Source of the DNA: Bacillota bacterium
GTDB lineage: Bacteria > Bacillota > Clostridia > Oscillospirales > Acutalibacteraceae
Assembly: GCA_023418995.1 (NCBI GenBank)
Contig: JAEZYP010000070.1
Coordinates: 48,071-112,070 of the forward strand
Direction: 5' to 3'
Length of the DNA stretch: 64,000 nucleotides
The translations under genes and the position numbers were made by a program. Positions 1 through 7,729 of this stretch are shown piece by piece (the stretch's first letter is position 1; each line of letters begins with the position of its first letter). Below the pieces are notes generated by a model. That model was not told where the DNA came from. It saw only the letters and a program-made list of their open reading frames with translations, and did no database searches.

Positions 1-86
1 CTGGAAGCGGACTGCTGGCTGGAACAGCCAACTGCTGTGGACAGAATCATCAGTGCGGATAAAACGATGCTGAAAATCCTTTTCAT
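1..86 (-). CDS. Sugar ABC transporter substrate-binding lipoprotein, N-terminus only
   Basis: The gene starts at 86 and runs off the left edge, so only 28 residues are visible. They form a lipoprotein signal peptide: basic MKR start, hydrophobic core, and lipobox TAVGC with the acceptor Cys at residue 21, followed by a Ser/Gln-rich linker. A good Shine-Dalgarno (GTAGGAGA) precedes the ATG. It is the third gene after an RbsA-like ATPase and an RbsC-like permease, so it is very probably the ligand-binding component of that importer. The ligand cannot be judged from this fragment. Confidence 0.8.
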   Translation of the reverse strand, partial: MKRIFSIVLSALMILSTAVGCSSQQSAS

Positions 87-152
87 AAAAATTCTCCTAC
101 TTTCTTTAATTTATGATACCGCCTTATGCGGTTATCTACTCTTGGAAAACAA

Positions 153-1166
153 TTACAAGTTGTTTTGCTTGGTTCTGCGGAGAGTATCATACCAGACTCC
201 CACAATAATGATACCGCCGATAATAACCATCTGAACGAAAGCGTCGACCTTAATCAGGTTCAGACCGTTACGCAGGACACCCATGACCGCTGCGCCGATT
301 ACCGTGCCGAGGATGCTGCCTTCGCCGCCCATTACGGATGTACCGCCAATAACAGCTGCCGCGATGCCTTCAAGCTCGTAGCCGGTACCTGCGTTCGACT
401 GAGCGGAAGCAAGTCTGGCCGCGAGAAGGATACCGGCAATCGCCGAGGTTGCACCCGCGATAATATAGGCAATCAGCTTTGTGCTGAACACGTTAATACC
501 GGAAAGCCGGGCTGCTTCTTCGTTGGAACCGATTGCAAATAGTCTTCTGCCATAAGCGGTTTTGGAGAGCACAATACCCATGATAATTGCCAGAACAACC
601 ATGATTACCGCCGGGAAAGGAATTTTGCCGAAAATTGTACCGCCGCCGATAAATTTAAACTGGGAAACAATTTCTTTATTTTCCAGACTCTGAATGGAAA
701 CCGGCTTGCCGGCACCAACCAGCTGGGTCAGACCTCTGAATGCGTATTGCGTACCAAGCGTTGCAATAAACGGTGTAACATTCATCTTTGTGATAACAAG
801 ACCGTTGATTAAGCCGGTTACAACACCGCCCAAAATGCCAACTAAAATGGAGAGAAATAATCCGTATCCCATCGTAATGCACTTCGCGCAGATAATTCCG
901 CCGAAGCCAACCACAGAACCGGCTGAAAGGTCGGTGCCTGCCGTAATCAGCACAAAGGTCAAACCAAAGCCCAGGATAGCATAAGGTGTAATTTGCAAGA
1001 AAACCGTAAGCAGGTTGTTAATCTCACCAAATTTACCACCGGATAAAACACTGAACAGTATCATTAAAAAGAGCAAAACACCAAATGCCATAAATTTTTG
1101 AATGAGGTCGCCCGCATTCGATTTTTTTATCTTTGCCGCAGTATCGGCACCTGTATTGCCTGCCAT
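153..1166 (-). CDS. Ribose-type sugar ABC transporter permease (RbsC family)
   Basis: Membrane permease of a carbohydrate importer of the RbsC/XylH/MglC family. The 337-residue protein is almost entirely hydrophobic, with about eight to ten helices, and carries the family-typical stretches AGTDLSAGSVVGF and GGTSVMGGEGS. I start it at ATG 1166 (MAGNTG), preceded by GGAAGG and 2 nt from the stop of the upstream ATPase gene; an in-frame ATG at 1187 has a weaker site. It presumably pairs with the ATPase at 1168-2670 and the lipoprotein at 1-86. Substrate inferred from context only: a sugar or polyol feeding the rightward catabolic operon. Confidence 0.9.
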   Translation of the reverse strand: MAGNTGADTAAKIKKSNAGDLIQKFMAFGVLLFLMILFSVLSGGKFGEINNLLTVFLQITPYAILGFGLTFVLITAGTDLSAGSVVGFGGIICAKCITMGYGLFLSILVGILGGVVTGLINGLVITKMNVTPFIATLGTQYAFRGLTQLVGAGKPVSIQSLENKEIVSQFKFIGGGTIFGKIPFPAVIMVVLAIIMGIVLSKTAYGRRLFAIGSNEEAARLSGINVFSTKLIAYIIAGATSAIAGILLAARLASAQSNAGTGYELEGIAAAVIGGTSVMGGEGSILGTVIGAAVMGVLRNGLNLIKVDAFVQMVIIGGIIIVGVWYDTLRRTKQNNL

Positions 1167-1167
1167 A

Positions 1168-2670
1168 TTAAGCACCCTTCCTTCCATCGTCTCGAATTCC
1201 CGCAGCTAAACGAAGAATTTTTTCCTGCGTTGCTTCCTCCCGGTTCAGCTCACCGGAAATTTGACCACCGTGCATTACCAGAACTCTGTCACTCATGCCG
1301 AGGATTTCCGGAAGCTCCGAGGAAATCATGATAATGGCCACTCCGTTATCGCTTAACCTGTTCATCAGCTCGTAAACCTCATATTTCGCGCCAACATCGA
1401 TGCCACGTGTCGGTTCATCAAAAATCAGAACCTTAATGTTGTTGCAGAGCCATTTCGCGAGAACAATCTTTTGCTGGTTTCCCCCGGAGAGGTTGCCGAC
1501 CGTTTGATTCATGCTCGGCGTTTTAATGTTAAGGCTCTTAATATATTCATCCGCATTTTTCTTCGCTTCGGTTTCATCCATAAAGCCTGCCTTCTGGAGC
1601 TGAGGGATGTGAGCGAGGTTAATGTTTCGCTCGACCGTCATATTCAACGCAAGACCATCGCGCTTGCGGTCCTCGGTAATGTAGCCGATCCCGTTTTTAA
1701 TCGCGGTGTTGATATCCGTAATCTGAAGCTGCTTACCGTCGAGGAATACCTCCTTGCTGGTGGTTTTATCAGCGCCGAAAATCGCCCTTGCCAGCTCTGT
1801 TCTGCCGGCACCCATCAACCCCGCCAAGCCTACAATTTCGCCGGCGTGTACTTCGATGTGGTTAACGTTCACTTTTTTATTGCGTACATTGCGTGCCTCA
1901 AAGACGACGTCGCCGATTTTTCGCTCATATACCGGGAATTTATCGGTTAAAGCTCTGCCGACCATCATCTTTACCAGCTCGTCAATGGTAACATCCTTAT
2001 AATCACGGGTCCCTATATACTGACCGTCACGGATTACGGATACACGGTCGGTGATTCTGGCGAGTTCCTCCAGACGGTGCGAAATGTAGAACATGCCGAC
2101 GCCCTTATCTTTCAGCTTATGTATGATAGCGAAAAGACGGTCGATTTCCGACTCTGTAAGCGCGGCGGTGGGTTCATCCAGAACAAGTATCTGGGAATTG
2201 AACGAGATTGCCTTGGCAATCTCAACCATTTGCTGCTCCGCAACGCTCAGGTTTCGAATCAACGCCTTCGGGCTGAAGGTAAGTCCCAATTCATCCAAAA
2301 TCTCTTTCGTCTTCTTATACATTTGCTTGTCGTCAATCAAAAAACCTTTTTTCGGCTGGCGGTCCAGCCAGATATTATCCTCAACAGATAAATGCGGGCA
2401 AAGATTAAACTCCTGAAAAATGATGCTAATTCCAAGCTCGTGCGCTTTATTCGTATCTTCGATTACAACCTTTTCGCCGTTAATGTAAATTTCGCCCTCT
2501 TCGGCGTGATAAACACCGGAGAGCACCTTCATCAGGGTGGATTTACCGGCTCCGTTCTCGCCGCAAATCGCGTGAACCTCTCCCGCGTTTAGGTCTAGGC
2601 TGACATTGCTGAGCGCCTTAACGCCCGGGAACGATTTCGAGATATCCTTCATTCTCAATAATTCAGCCAT
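1168..2670 (-). CDS. Ribose-type sugar ABC transporter ATP-binding protein (RbsA family, two ATPase domains)
   Basis: Energises sugar import. The 500-residue protein has the family's tandem ATPase layout: N-terminal domain with Walker A GENGAGKST (residues 37-45) and Walker B VLDEPTAAL, then a C-terminal domain with degenerate Walker A GLMGAGRTE and signature LSGGNQQK. The start is ATG 2670, preceded by GGAGGTGA; an upstream in-frame ATG would read through the operator region and is unlikely. It is the first gene of the ABC operon, 3' of two LacI-type operators. The subclass covers ribose, xylose, galactose and autoinducer-2 importers, so the substrate is open. Confidence 0.92.
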   Translation of the reverse strand: MAELLRMKDISKSFPGVKALSNVSLDLNAGEVHAICGENGAGKSTLMKVLSGVYHAEEGEIYINGEKVVIEDTNKAHELGISIIFQEFNLCPHLSVEDNIWLDRQPKKGFLIDDKQMYKKTKEILDELGLTFSPKALIRNLSVAEQQMVEIAKAISFNSQILVLDEPTAALTESEIDRLFAIIHKLKDKGVGMFYISHRLEELARITDRVSVIRDGQYIGTRDYKDVTIDELVKMMVGRALTDKFPVYERKIGDVVFEARNVRNKKVNVNHIEVHAGEIVGLAGLMGAGRTELARAIFGADKTTSKEVFLDGKQLQITDINTAIKNGIGYITEDRKRDGLALNMTVERNINLAHIPQLQKAGFMDETEAKKNADEYIKSLNIKTPSMNQTVGNLSGGNQQKIVLAKWLCNNIKVLIFDEPTRGIDVGAKYEVYELMNRLSDNGVAIIMISSELPEILGMSDRVLVMHGGQISGELNREEATQEKILRLAAGIRDDGRKGA

Positions 2671-2696
2671 TAACTCACCTCCGTATTCCAAATAGC

Positions 2697-2746
2697 TGAA
2701 ACGTTTCAAGCAAATCAACGAACCGTTTCGCTTTTACATGCTTATA
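2697..2746 (-). promoter_or_regulatory. Putative promoter with two LacI-type operators for the sugar ABC operon
   Basis: A perfect 12-bp palindrome TGAAACGTTTCA lies at 2697-2708. A near-perfect second copy, CGAACCGTTTCG on the plus strand, lies at 2719-2730. A -10-like TATAAG (minus strand) lies at 2741-2746, 10 nt upstream of the second copy; no convincing -35 was found. The same palindrome recurs at 5730, 5875 and 13969, so these are probably operators for the LacI-family regulator at 12012-13013. Confidence 0.6.
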
Positions 2747-2784
2747 CTATCAAATTTAAAATCAAAACGGAATATAAAAAATAA

Positions 2785-2817
2785 CTGTGATGGTTAAAAA
2801 AATGACTATTATCACAG
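2785..2817. promoter_or_regulatory. Inverted repeat CTGTGAT-N19-ATCACAG upstream of the ABC operon
   Basis: Perfect 7-bp arms at 2785-2791 and 2811-2817 are separated by 19 bp of A/T-rich sequence. They lie 30-75 bp upstream of the putative -10 of the ABC operon, a position suited to an activator. The binder is unknown; an AraC-type response regulator partnering the nearby sensor kinase is one candidate. Confidence 0.35.
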
Positions 2818-2831
2818 AATATTATTCTGAT

Positions 2832-2874
2832 AAAAAAAAGGATTCGCCGAAATGACAATCAGCGAACCCTTTTC
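2832..2874 (-). terminator. Rho-independent terminator of the sensor pair operon
   Basis: On the minus strand GGGTTCGC pairs with GCGAATCC (with G-U pairs) around a 14-nt loop, followed by eight T residues. It lies about 40 nt past the stop of the binding-protein gene at 2913 and separates the sensor pair from the ABC operon, which therefore needs its own promoter. Confidence 0.75.
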
Positions 2875-2912
2875 TTCAAGGTGAAACGATTATATTTTAC
2901 AAATCACACCAT

Positions 2913-3857
2913 TTAATCGAACGGAAAAATAAGCTGCTCATTCTTCATTGTAAACATATTGCTTTTATCCACTACGCATACATCTGTGTAGGTTGTTCGT
3001 TGGTATGCCTGCCGGTTCAAAATCTTAGCTACTGTCTCCATGCTGTAATATCCCATCATATACGGGTTTTGCAGAACCGCCACCCGAAGAATACCGCGGT
3101 CCATATAATCCGCCTCCTCCACCGTACAGTCAATCGAGCCGAGGTAAACATCCCTGCGGTTTGATTCCTCCAGAGCGCGGGCCGCTCCGGTTGCGGCCTG
3201 CGCGTTCAGACCGACCAGCGCGGTGATTTCGGGATGCCTCTGCAAAATGGACTTCGTCAGGGCCGCCGCCGTGTCAAAATTGGAATCGCAGTAGACGGTA
3301 TCAACAATTTTCAGAGAGGAGGCTTTATCGATGTAATCCTCAAAGCCCTCCTGCCTTTCAATGCCGGGGGATGCATTCTTGACAAACCCTATTACACCGA
3401 TTTTGGAGTTCGGCGGGAGCCGTTTGACCATCTCCTCCGCGAGGGTTGTGCCCGCTTTATAATTATCGGTTGAAACGGAGGAAAGCCACTTGCTGCTGTT
3501 TACAGCAGAATCCACGAGTACTACAGAAATTCCGCTTTCAACCGCTTCTTCCATCGGTTTTGCCATAAGGTCGTAGTCCCCCGCCGCCAGAACAATCGCG
3601 TCATATTTATTTTTTATTGCCTGCTCGATATAAACGGTCTGCTGGCGGTAATCCTTTTCCTGCTTTGTTCCGACAAAGCTGATTTCAAGATTACGGTTGT
3701 TTCCTGCCGCAAGAGCGCCTTCATAAACACTCTTCCAGAAATCCGACTCCGTTGATTTTACAATCAAGGCAACTTTATAGTTCTTTTTCTGTACGGAGCA
3801 GGAACAGAGAGAAAGCATCAGAAAGAAAACGAGAAGCGCGGCTGTGATTCTTTTCAT
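2913..3857 (-). CDS. Sugar-binding lipoprotein paired with a sensor kinase (XylFII-like)
   Basis: Periplasmic-binding-protein type 1 fold (ribose/galactose-binding family), 314 residues, with a lipoprotein signal ending in LCSC (Cys20). It starts 9 nt after the histidine kinase gene, behind GAGGTG, and has no permease of its own in this unit. In Clostridium beijerinckii the xylose-binding lipoprotein XylFII binds the extracellular part of kinase LytS to sense sugar. This gene order suggests the same arrangement, so I infer a sensory rather than transport role. It could still deliver substrate to the ABC importer downstream, though that importer has its own binding protein at 1-86. Confidence 0.8.
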   Translation of the reverse strand: MKRITAALLVFFLMLSLCSCSVQKKNYKVALIVKSTESDFWKSVYEGALAAGNNRNLEISFVGTKQEKDYRQQTVYIEQAIKNKYDAIVLAAGDYDLMAKPMEEAVESGISVVLVDSAVNSSKWLSSVSTDNYKAGTTLAEEMVKRLPPNSKIGVIGFVKNASPGIERQEGFEDYIDKASSLKIVDTVYCDSNFDTAAALTKSILQRHPEITALVGLNAQAATGAARALEESNRRDVYLGSIDCTVEEADYMDRGILRVAVLQNPYMMGYYSMETVAKILNRQAYQRTTYTDVCVVDKSNMFTMKNEQLIFPFD

Positions 3858-3866
3858 TTCAGCACC

Positions 3867-5612
3867 TCACTTTACATACGGCAGCCGGATGGTCACGGTC
3901 GTACCCTCGTCCAGTTCGCTTTCATAATGAAGCCCATACTGGTTTCCATACTGCAGCTGAATTCTTCCGTTAACATTTTTAATTCCGATTCCAGATTTGC
4001 TTTTCTGGTCAATTTTCAGTATATTTGCGAGCTTCTCCGGTTCAATCCCGAAGCCGTTGTCGATCACCTGAAAAACGAGCATATCTCCGTCGCGCGCAGC
4101 CTTTACGAGGATTTTTCCCTGATAGGGCAGATCGCCTACTCCGTGAATGACCGAATTTTCTATGATGGGCTGCAGCACAATTTTCAGCGTTTTGCACTGA
4201 AGGACCTCCGGATCCGTCTGAATCTCATAGGTAAACTGGTCGTTAAAGCGCATTTTTTGCAGTGTAAGATAGGTTTCGGCGTGTTTCATTTCCTGCTCCA
4301 CCGTTATCGTATCTCTGCCGCCACTCAGGGAAAGGCGAAAGAACTGTGCCAGTGAAAAAATCATTTTTACGACCTTAGGATTATCGCCGCTCTCCGCCAT
4401 CCAGACGATGGAATCGAGCGTGTTATAGAGGAAATGAGGATTGATCTGGGCATACAGCGTTTTCATTTCGCTCTTTCTCAGCTGCTGCTGATCATGAACT
4501 ATTTCCTGCATCAGGCGTTTTATCCGGTACACCATGTTGTTAAAGGAACGGGAAAGCTCCTGAACCTCAACGGTGCCGCTTGCCTGAGCGAAAGCATCCA
4601 TCTCGCCGCCTTCCACCTTACCCATCAGTTTAATCAGATTCCGGATTGGGCGGGTAATCAGAAGGGATATTAATATAGATAAAACGGCGATCAAAAATGT
4701 TGATAGAAAAAGTGCGATCGTAATAAAATTTTTGATTTCCAAATCAATCGAAAACAAGCCGTTCAGCGGGCTGACGCCGACGACCCGCCAGTTTGTGCTG
4801 TTGAGCTTCTTTACACAAACTGCCATACGCTGGTCATCTACCGTTATAATCGAGTTTCCGGGATTCAGCTGATATGTGCTCGGATTGATTTTATCGCTGA
4901 TTCCGTAGTAAATCATCTGCTGGTTCGGGTGATAGATCAGCTCATTGTCTTCGCCCAGGATAAAAATATAATCCTTCTTCCCCAGCTCGGAGCACAGCCC
5001 CTTAATGCTGTTGAAATTCAGATCAACCAGTATGGTTCCGAAGTGCGTTATTCCGTTCTCCTTCCAGCTTAGACCCTTGCAAAGGGAAAGCACCCAGGGG
5101 TATTCCGCCTGGTAAAGGCACTGCACATGGGGTGCCGATATGTGGTAATTGCGGCTTCCGGGAGGTACACTCCGGAACCAGGACTGCGAAATAATGCTCG
5201 CGTTGCCCTTCAGCGGCTTTTTATTTGTTTTTAAGATCAGCTTCCCGTTTGAATCAAAAACCGCAATGGTATTGATGTCGCTGCGAAGGATAAATGGGTT
5301 TGGATCCGCAATGTTCGGGGAAACTCCCTTGTTCTGAACAAACTCGGTAAGTGAATTTGAAACATTCACCATCTCCTCCAAATATCCATCGATACTTTTG
5401 CTGACATTTTCTACAATATGCACATTATACTTTACGGTCGATTCGTCAATGGACTGGTTATAGTGAATATTTGTAACATTCGAAATGACGAGTACGGAGG
5501 AAACCGCGATCATAGCAGACGTTGCCGCCATAAGCACCCACAGCCGGTTCCATTGCAGCTGATTCTTTATGGTTCGCTTTGTTTTGCCCAATAAAAAATG
5601 AAAATTCTTCAT
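3867..5612 (-). CDS. Sensor histidine kinase, LytS/YesM (HPK8) type
   Basis: Membrane histidine kinase of 581 residues. TM1 lies at about 24-45, an extracellular Cache-like sensor region at about 50-295, TM2 at about 296-320, HAMP to about 372, then a His_kinase domain with QINPHFLYN (phospho-acceptor His393) and an HATPase with N-box IIENSVIHG and G-box DNGFGI. A GGGGGAAG site precedes the ATG. It is co-transcribed with the binding lipoprotein at 2913-3857. YesM-type kinases normally pair with an AraC-type YesN response regulator; none is encoded in this window, so its partner lies elsewhere, possibly just past the left edge. Confidence 0.9.
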   Translation of the reverse strand: MKNFHFLLGKTKRTIKNQLQWNRLWVLMAATSAMIAVSSVLVISNVTNIHYNQSIDESTVKYNVHIVENVSKSIDGYLEEMVNVSNSLTEFVQNKGVSPNIADPNPFILRSDINTIAVFDSNGKLILKTNKKPLKGNASIISQSWFRSVPPGSRNYHISAPHVQCLYQAEYPWVLSLCKGLSWKENGITHFGTILVDLNFNSIKGLCSELGKKDYIFILGEDNELIYHPNQQMIYYGISDKINPSTYQLNPGNSIITVDDQRMAVCVKKLNSTNWRVVGVSPLNGLFSIDLEIKNFITIALFLSTFLIAVLSILISLLITRPIRNLIKLMGKVEGGEMDAFAQASGTVEVQELSRSFNNMVYRIKRLMQEIVHDQQQLRKSEMKTLYAQINPHFLYNTLDSIVWMAESGDNPKVVKMIFSLAQFFRLSLSGGRDTITVEQEMKHAETYLTLQKMRFNDQFTYEIQTDPEVLQCKTLKIVLQPIIENSVIHGVGDLPYQGKILVKAARDGDMLVFQVIDNGFGIEPEKLANILKIDQKSKSGIGIKNVNGRIQLQYGNQYGLHYESELDEGTTVTIRLPYVK

Positions 5613-5917
5613 ACTTCCCCCTATGGGCGCTCCAAGACACGCCCCACAGCATCAGGTTGCCCCAAACAGCTGTACAAATCCAATTTTATTGTACCACGGA
5701 TAGACAATAAATTGAATTCATATTTTTCACGAAACGTTTTCTAATAATTATAGCTTATATACAACGATCCTGTTTTTTAGCTATTTTCCTATACACTATA
5801 TAAGCGTATTTTAACCACTGACAGTAGGATTACGCATTGACATGGTATAGCGGGTGAGTTATCATTACGTTGAAAGAAACGTTTCGCCCAATGATTACAT
5901 AAACAGGAGTGACTTAA
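5613..5917. other. Divergent control region between sensor kinase and catabolic operon
   Basis: No gene is seen in these 305 bases. Leftward, a perfect -10 TATAAT (minus strand, 5747-5752, weak -35) is followed by the operator-like CGAAACGTTTTC at 5730-5741. Rightward lies the catabolic operon promoter and operator described separately. Both directions carry the palindrome at the expected transcription start. Confidence 0.6.
5837..5886 (+). promoter_or_regulatory. Promoter and LacI-type operator of the catabolic operon
   Basis: TTGACA (5837-5842), a 17-nt spacer and TATCAT (5860-5865) form a strong vegetative promoter. AGAAACGTTTCG (5875-5886) begins 9 nt after the -10, covering the expected transcription start. 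That position fits repression by a LacI-family protein blocking initiation. Confidence 0.8.
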
Positions 5918-6769
5918 ATGGCATTAACAACAACAGACCTCATGCTGAAGAATGCGCAGACCGGAAATTACGCGGTCGGAGCGTTTAACGCAGAGAATAT
6001 GGAGATGGTTCAGGCAATCGTTGCTGCCGCTGAGGAGCTAAACGCTCCGGTAATCATCCAGACAACCCCCGGAACAGTGCGTTACGCGAGCCTGGAGCTT
6101 TACCTTGCGAACGTGAGGGCGGCAGCAGAAGCCGCAAAGGTACCGGTCGCTATGCACCTTGACCATGGCGAAAGCTTTCAGCTTGCCATGCAGGCACTGC
6201 GCGCCGGCTATACCTCCATTATGATCGACGGTTCAAAAGAGATTTTAGAAAAGAACATCGCGGTCACAAAGTCTGTTGTCGACGCGTGTAAGCCAAGCTC
6301 CGTGCCGGTTGAGGGCGAGCTCGGCAAGGTTGGCGGCAAGGAGGATGATATGGAATGCAGCGGCACCGGCTACACCGACCCGGAGGAAGCCGTTGAATTT
6401 GTTAAGCAAACCGGCGTTTCCTCCCTCGCGGTCGGCGTTGGAACTGCACACGGCGTTTACGCCACCACACCGGTACTTAACACCGAGCTGATCAGCATAC
6501 TCCGCAAGAAAATTGACGTTCCTATGGTGCTGCACGGTGCTTCCGGTCTAAGCGATGAAGCAGTTCAGGAATGCATCAAGCGCGGCATCTGCAAGGTTAA
6601 CTTTGCTACAGAGCTGAGAATCGCCTACACGAACGCGTTACAGGAATATCTTTTAAAAAACCCGAAGGTCATCGACCCGAAAAAGTACGGCGCTGTCGCA
6701 CGCGAAGCCGTAAAGGCACTTGTGATGGGCAGAATCAAGGTACTCGGAAGCGACGGCAAGGCGGAATAA
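5918..6769 (+). CDS. Class II ketose-bisphosphate aldolase (GatY/KbaY/FbaA family)
   Basis: Cleaves a ketose 1,6-bisphosphate to dihydroxyacetone phosphate and glyceraldehyde 3-phosphate using zinc. At 283 residues it is the usual length. The motif MHLDHGE gives catalytic Asp82 and zinc ligand His83; His178 (GTAHGVY) and His206 (LHGASG) supply the other ligands, matching the spacing in tagatose-bisphosphate aldolases. It is the first gene of a six-gene rightward operon with a PfkB-type kinase 15 nt downstream. Tagatose versus fructose bisphosphate cannot be told apart by eye; the GatD-like dehydrogenase and lacX-like gene nearby favour tagatose. Confidence 0.88.
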   Translation: MALTTTDLMLKNAQTGNYAVGAFNAENMEMVQAIVAAAEELNAPVIIQTTPGTVRYASLELYLANVRAAAEAAKVPVAMHLDHGESFQLAMQALRAGYTSIMIDGSKEILEKNIAVTKSVVDACKPSSVPVEGELGKVGGKEDDMECSGTGYTDPEEAVEFVKQTGVSSLAVGVGTAHGVYATTPVLNTELISILRKKIDVPMVLHGASGLSDEAVQECIKRGICKVNFATELRIAYTNALQEYLLKNPKVIDPKKYGAVAREAVKALVMGRIKVLGSDGKAE

Positions 6770-6784
6770 CAGGAGGTTAAGGCT

Positions 6785-7714
6785 TTGATTACTACAGTCA
6801 CCCTGAATGTTGCTGTTGATAAGCTTTATCTGGTTGACCGGTTCCAAACCGGCGAGGTCACCCGCGTAAGGGAGTGTAACGCCACTGCCGGAGGCAAAGG
6901 GCTTAATGTTGCCCGCGTAGCGTCCATCCTTGGCGAAAAGGTGCTTGCCACCGGGTTTGCCGGCGGTCACAGCGGTGAATACGTAGAGGAGATGCTCCGC
7001 AGAGACAGCATCGCCAGCGACTTTATCCATGTAGACGGTGAGAGCCGTAGCTGCATCAATATTATTGACCAGAACGGAGTCAGCACAGAGCTGCTGGAGC
7101 CCGGTGTAACAGTGACCGGAGAGAACAAAGAAGCGTTCAAGGCGAAATTCGGGAGGTTAATTCACGACAGCAGCGTTGTCGTGCTTTCCGGCAGTGTACC
7201 GCAGGGCTGCGGCACGGAGTACTATCCGGAGCTGATTCGAATTGCCAAGAGCAGCGGCAAAAAAGTGATTCTGGACACAAGCGGTGAGAATTTGGCTAAC
7301 GGCATAAAAGCGTGTCCAACCCTGATTAAGCCAAACAAAGACGAGATCAAAGCGCTGCTCGGTGTTGACATAGCCAGCAAGGAGGACGTCATCGCCGCCG
7401 CAAAAGCGCTTCGTAACAGCGGAATTGCCTATGTGGTGGTTTCCATGGGCAAATATGGAGCAATCGTCGTCTGCGATGAAGGCGTGTTTGAGGGAACTCC
7501 TCCCGACGTAAAGGTCGTGAACACCGTCGGCTGTGGGGATTCCATGGTAGCCGCGTTTGCCGTAAGCTTTTCACGCGGGTATCCGGTGGAAGAAGCTCTG
7601 CAATTCGCCCTTGCGGTTTCCTCCGCAAACGCGATGTGCAAGCAAACTGGATTTTTTTATCCCGCCGATTTGCAGAAGATTCTCTCTGAAGGAAGCGTTA
7701 CTAAATTAGCTTAA
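6785..7714 (+). CDS. PfkB-family hexose-phosphate kinase (1-phosphofructokinase/tagatose-6-phosphate kinase type)
   Basis: Phosphorylates a ketose monophosphate to the bisphosphate used by the aldolase upstream. The 309-residue protein has both ribokinase-family signatures: GGKGLNVAR near residue 37 and NTVGCGDSMVAAF with the catalytic base Asp252, plus the LacC/FruK-type PNKDEIKALLG. It starts with TTG at 6785, 8 nt after a perfect AGGAGG (6771-6776). Members phosphorylate fructose-1-phosphate or tagatose-6-phosphate; with a separate FGGY kinase in the operon the second option is more likely, as inference. Confidence 0.85.
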   Translation: MITTVTLNVAVDKLYLVDRFQTGEVTRVRECNATAGGKGLNVARVASILGEKVLATGFAGGHSGEYVEEMLRRDSIASDFIHVDGESRSCINIIDQNGVSTELLEPGVTVTGENKEAFKAKFGRLIHDSSVVVLSGSVPQGCGTEYYPELIRIAKSSGKKVILDTSGENLANGIKACPTLIKPNKDEIKALLGVDIASKEDVIAAAKALRNSGIAYVVVSMGKYGAIVVCDEGVFEGTPPDVKVVNTVGCGDSMVAAFAVSFSRGYPVEEALQFALAVSSANAMCKQTGFFYPADLQKILSEGSVTKLA

Positions 7715-7729
7715 GCAGGAGGTGCTTTT

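Noticed and set aside
2697..2730. CcpA cre sites
   Set aside because: The palindromes are 12 bp around GAAACGTTTC; cre is a 14-bp TGNAARCGNWWNCA-type site. Recurrence only within this locus and a local LacI gene fit better.
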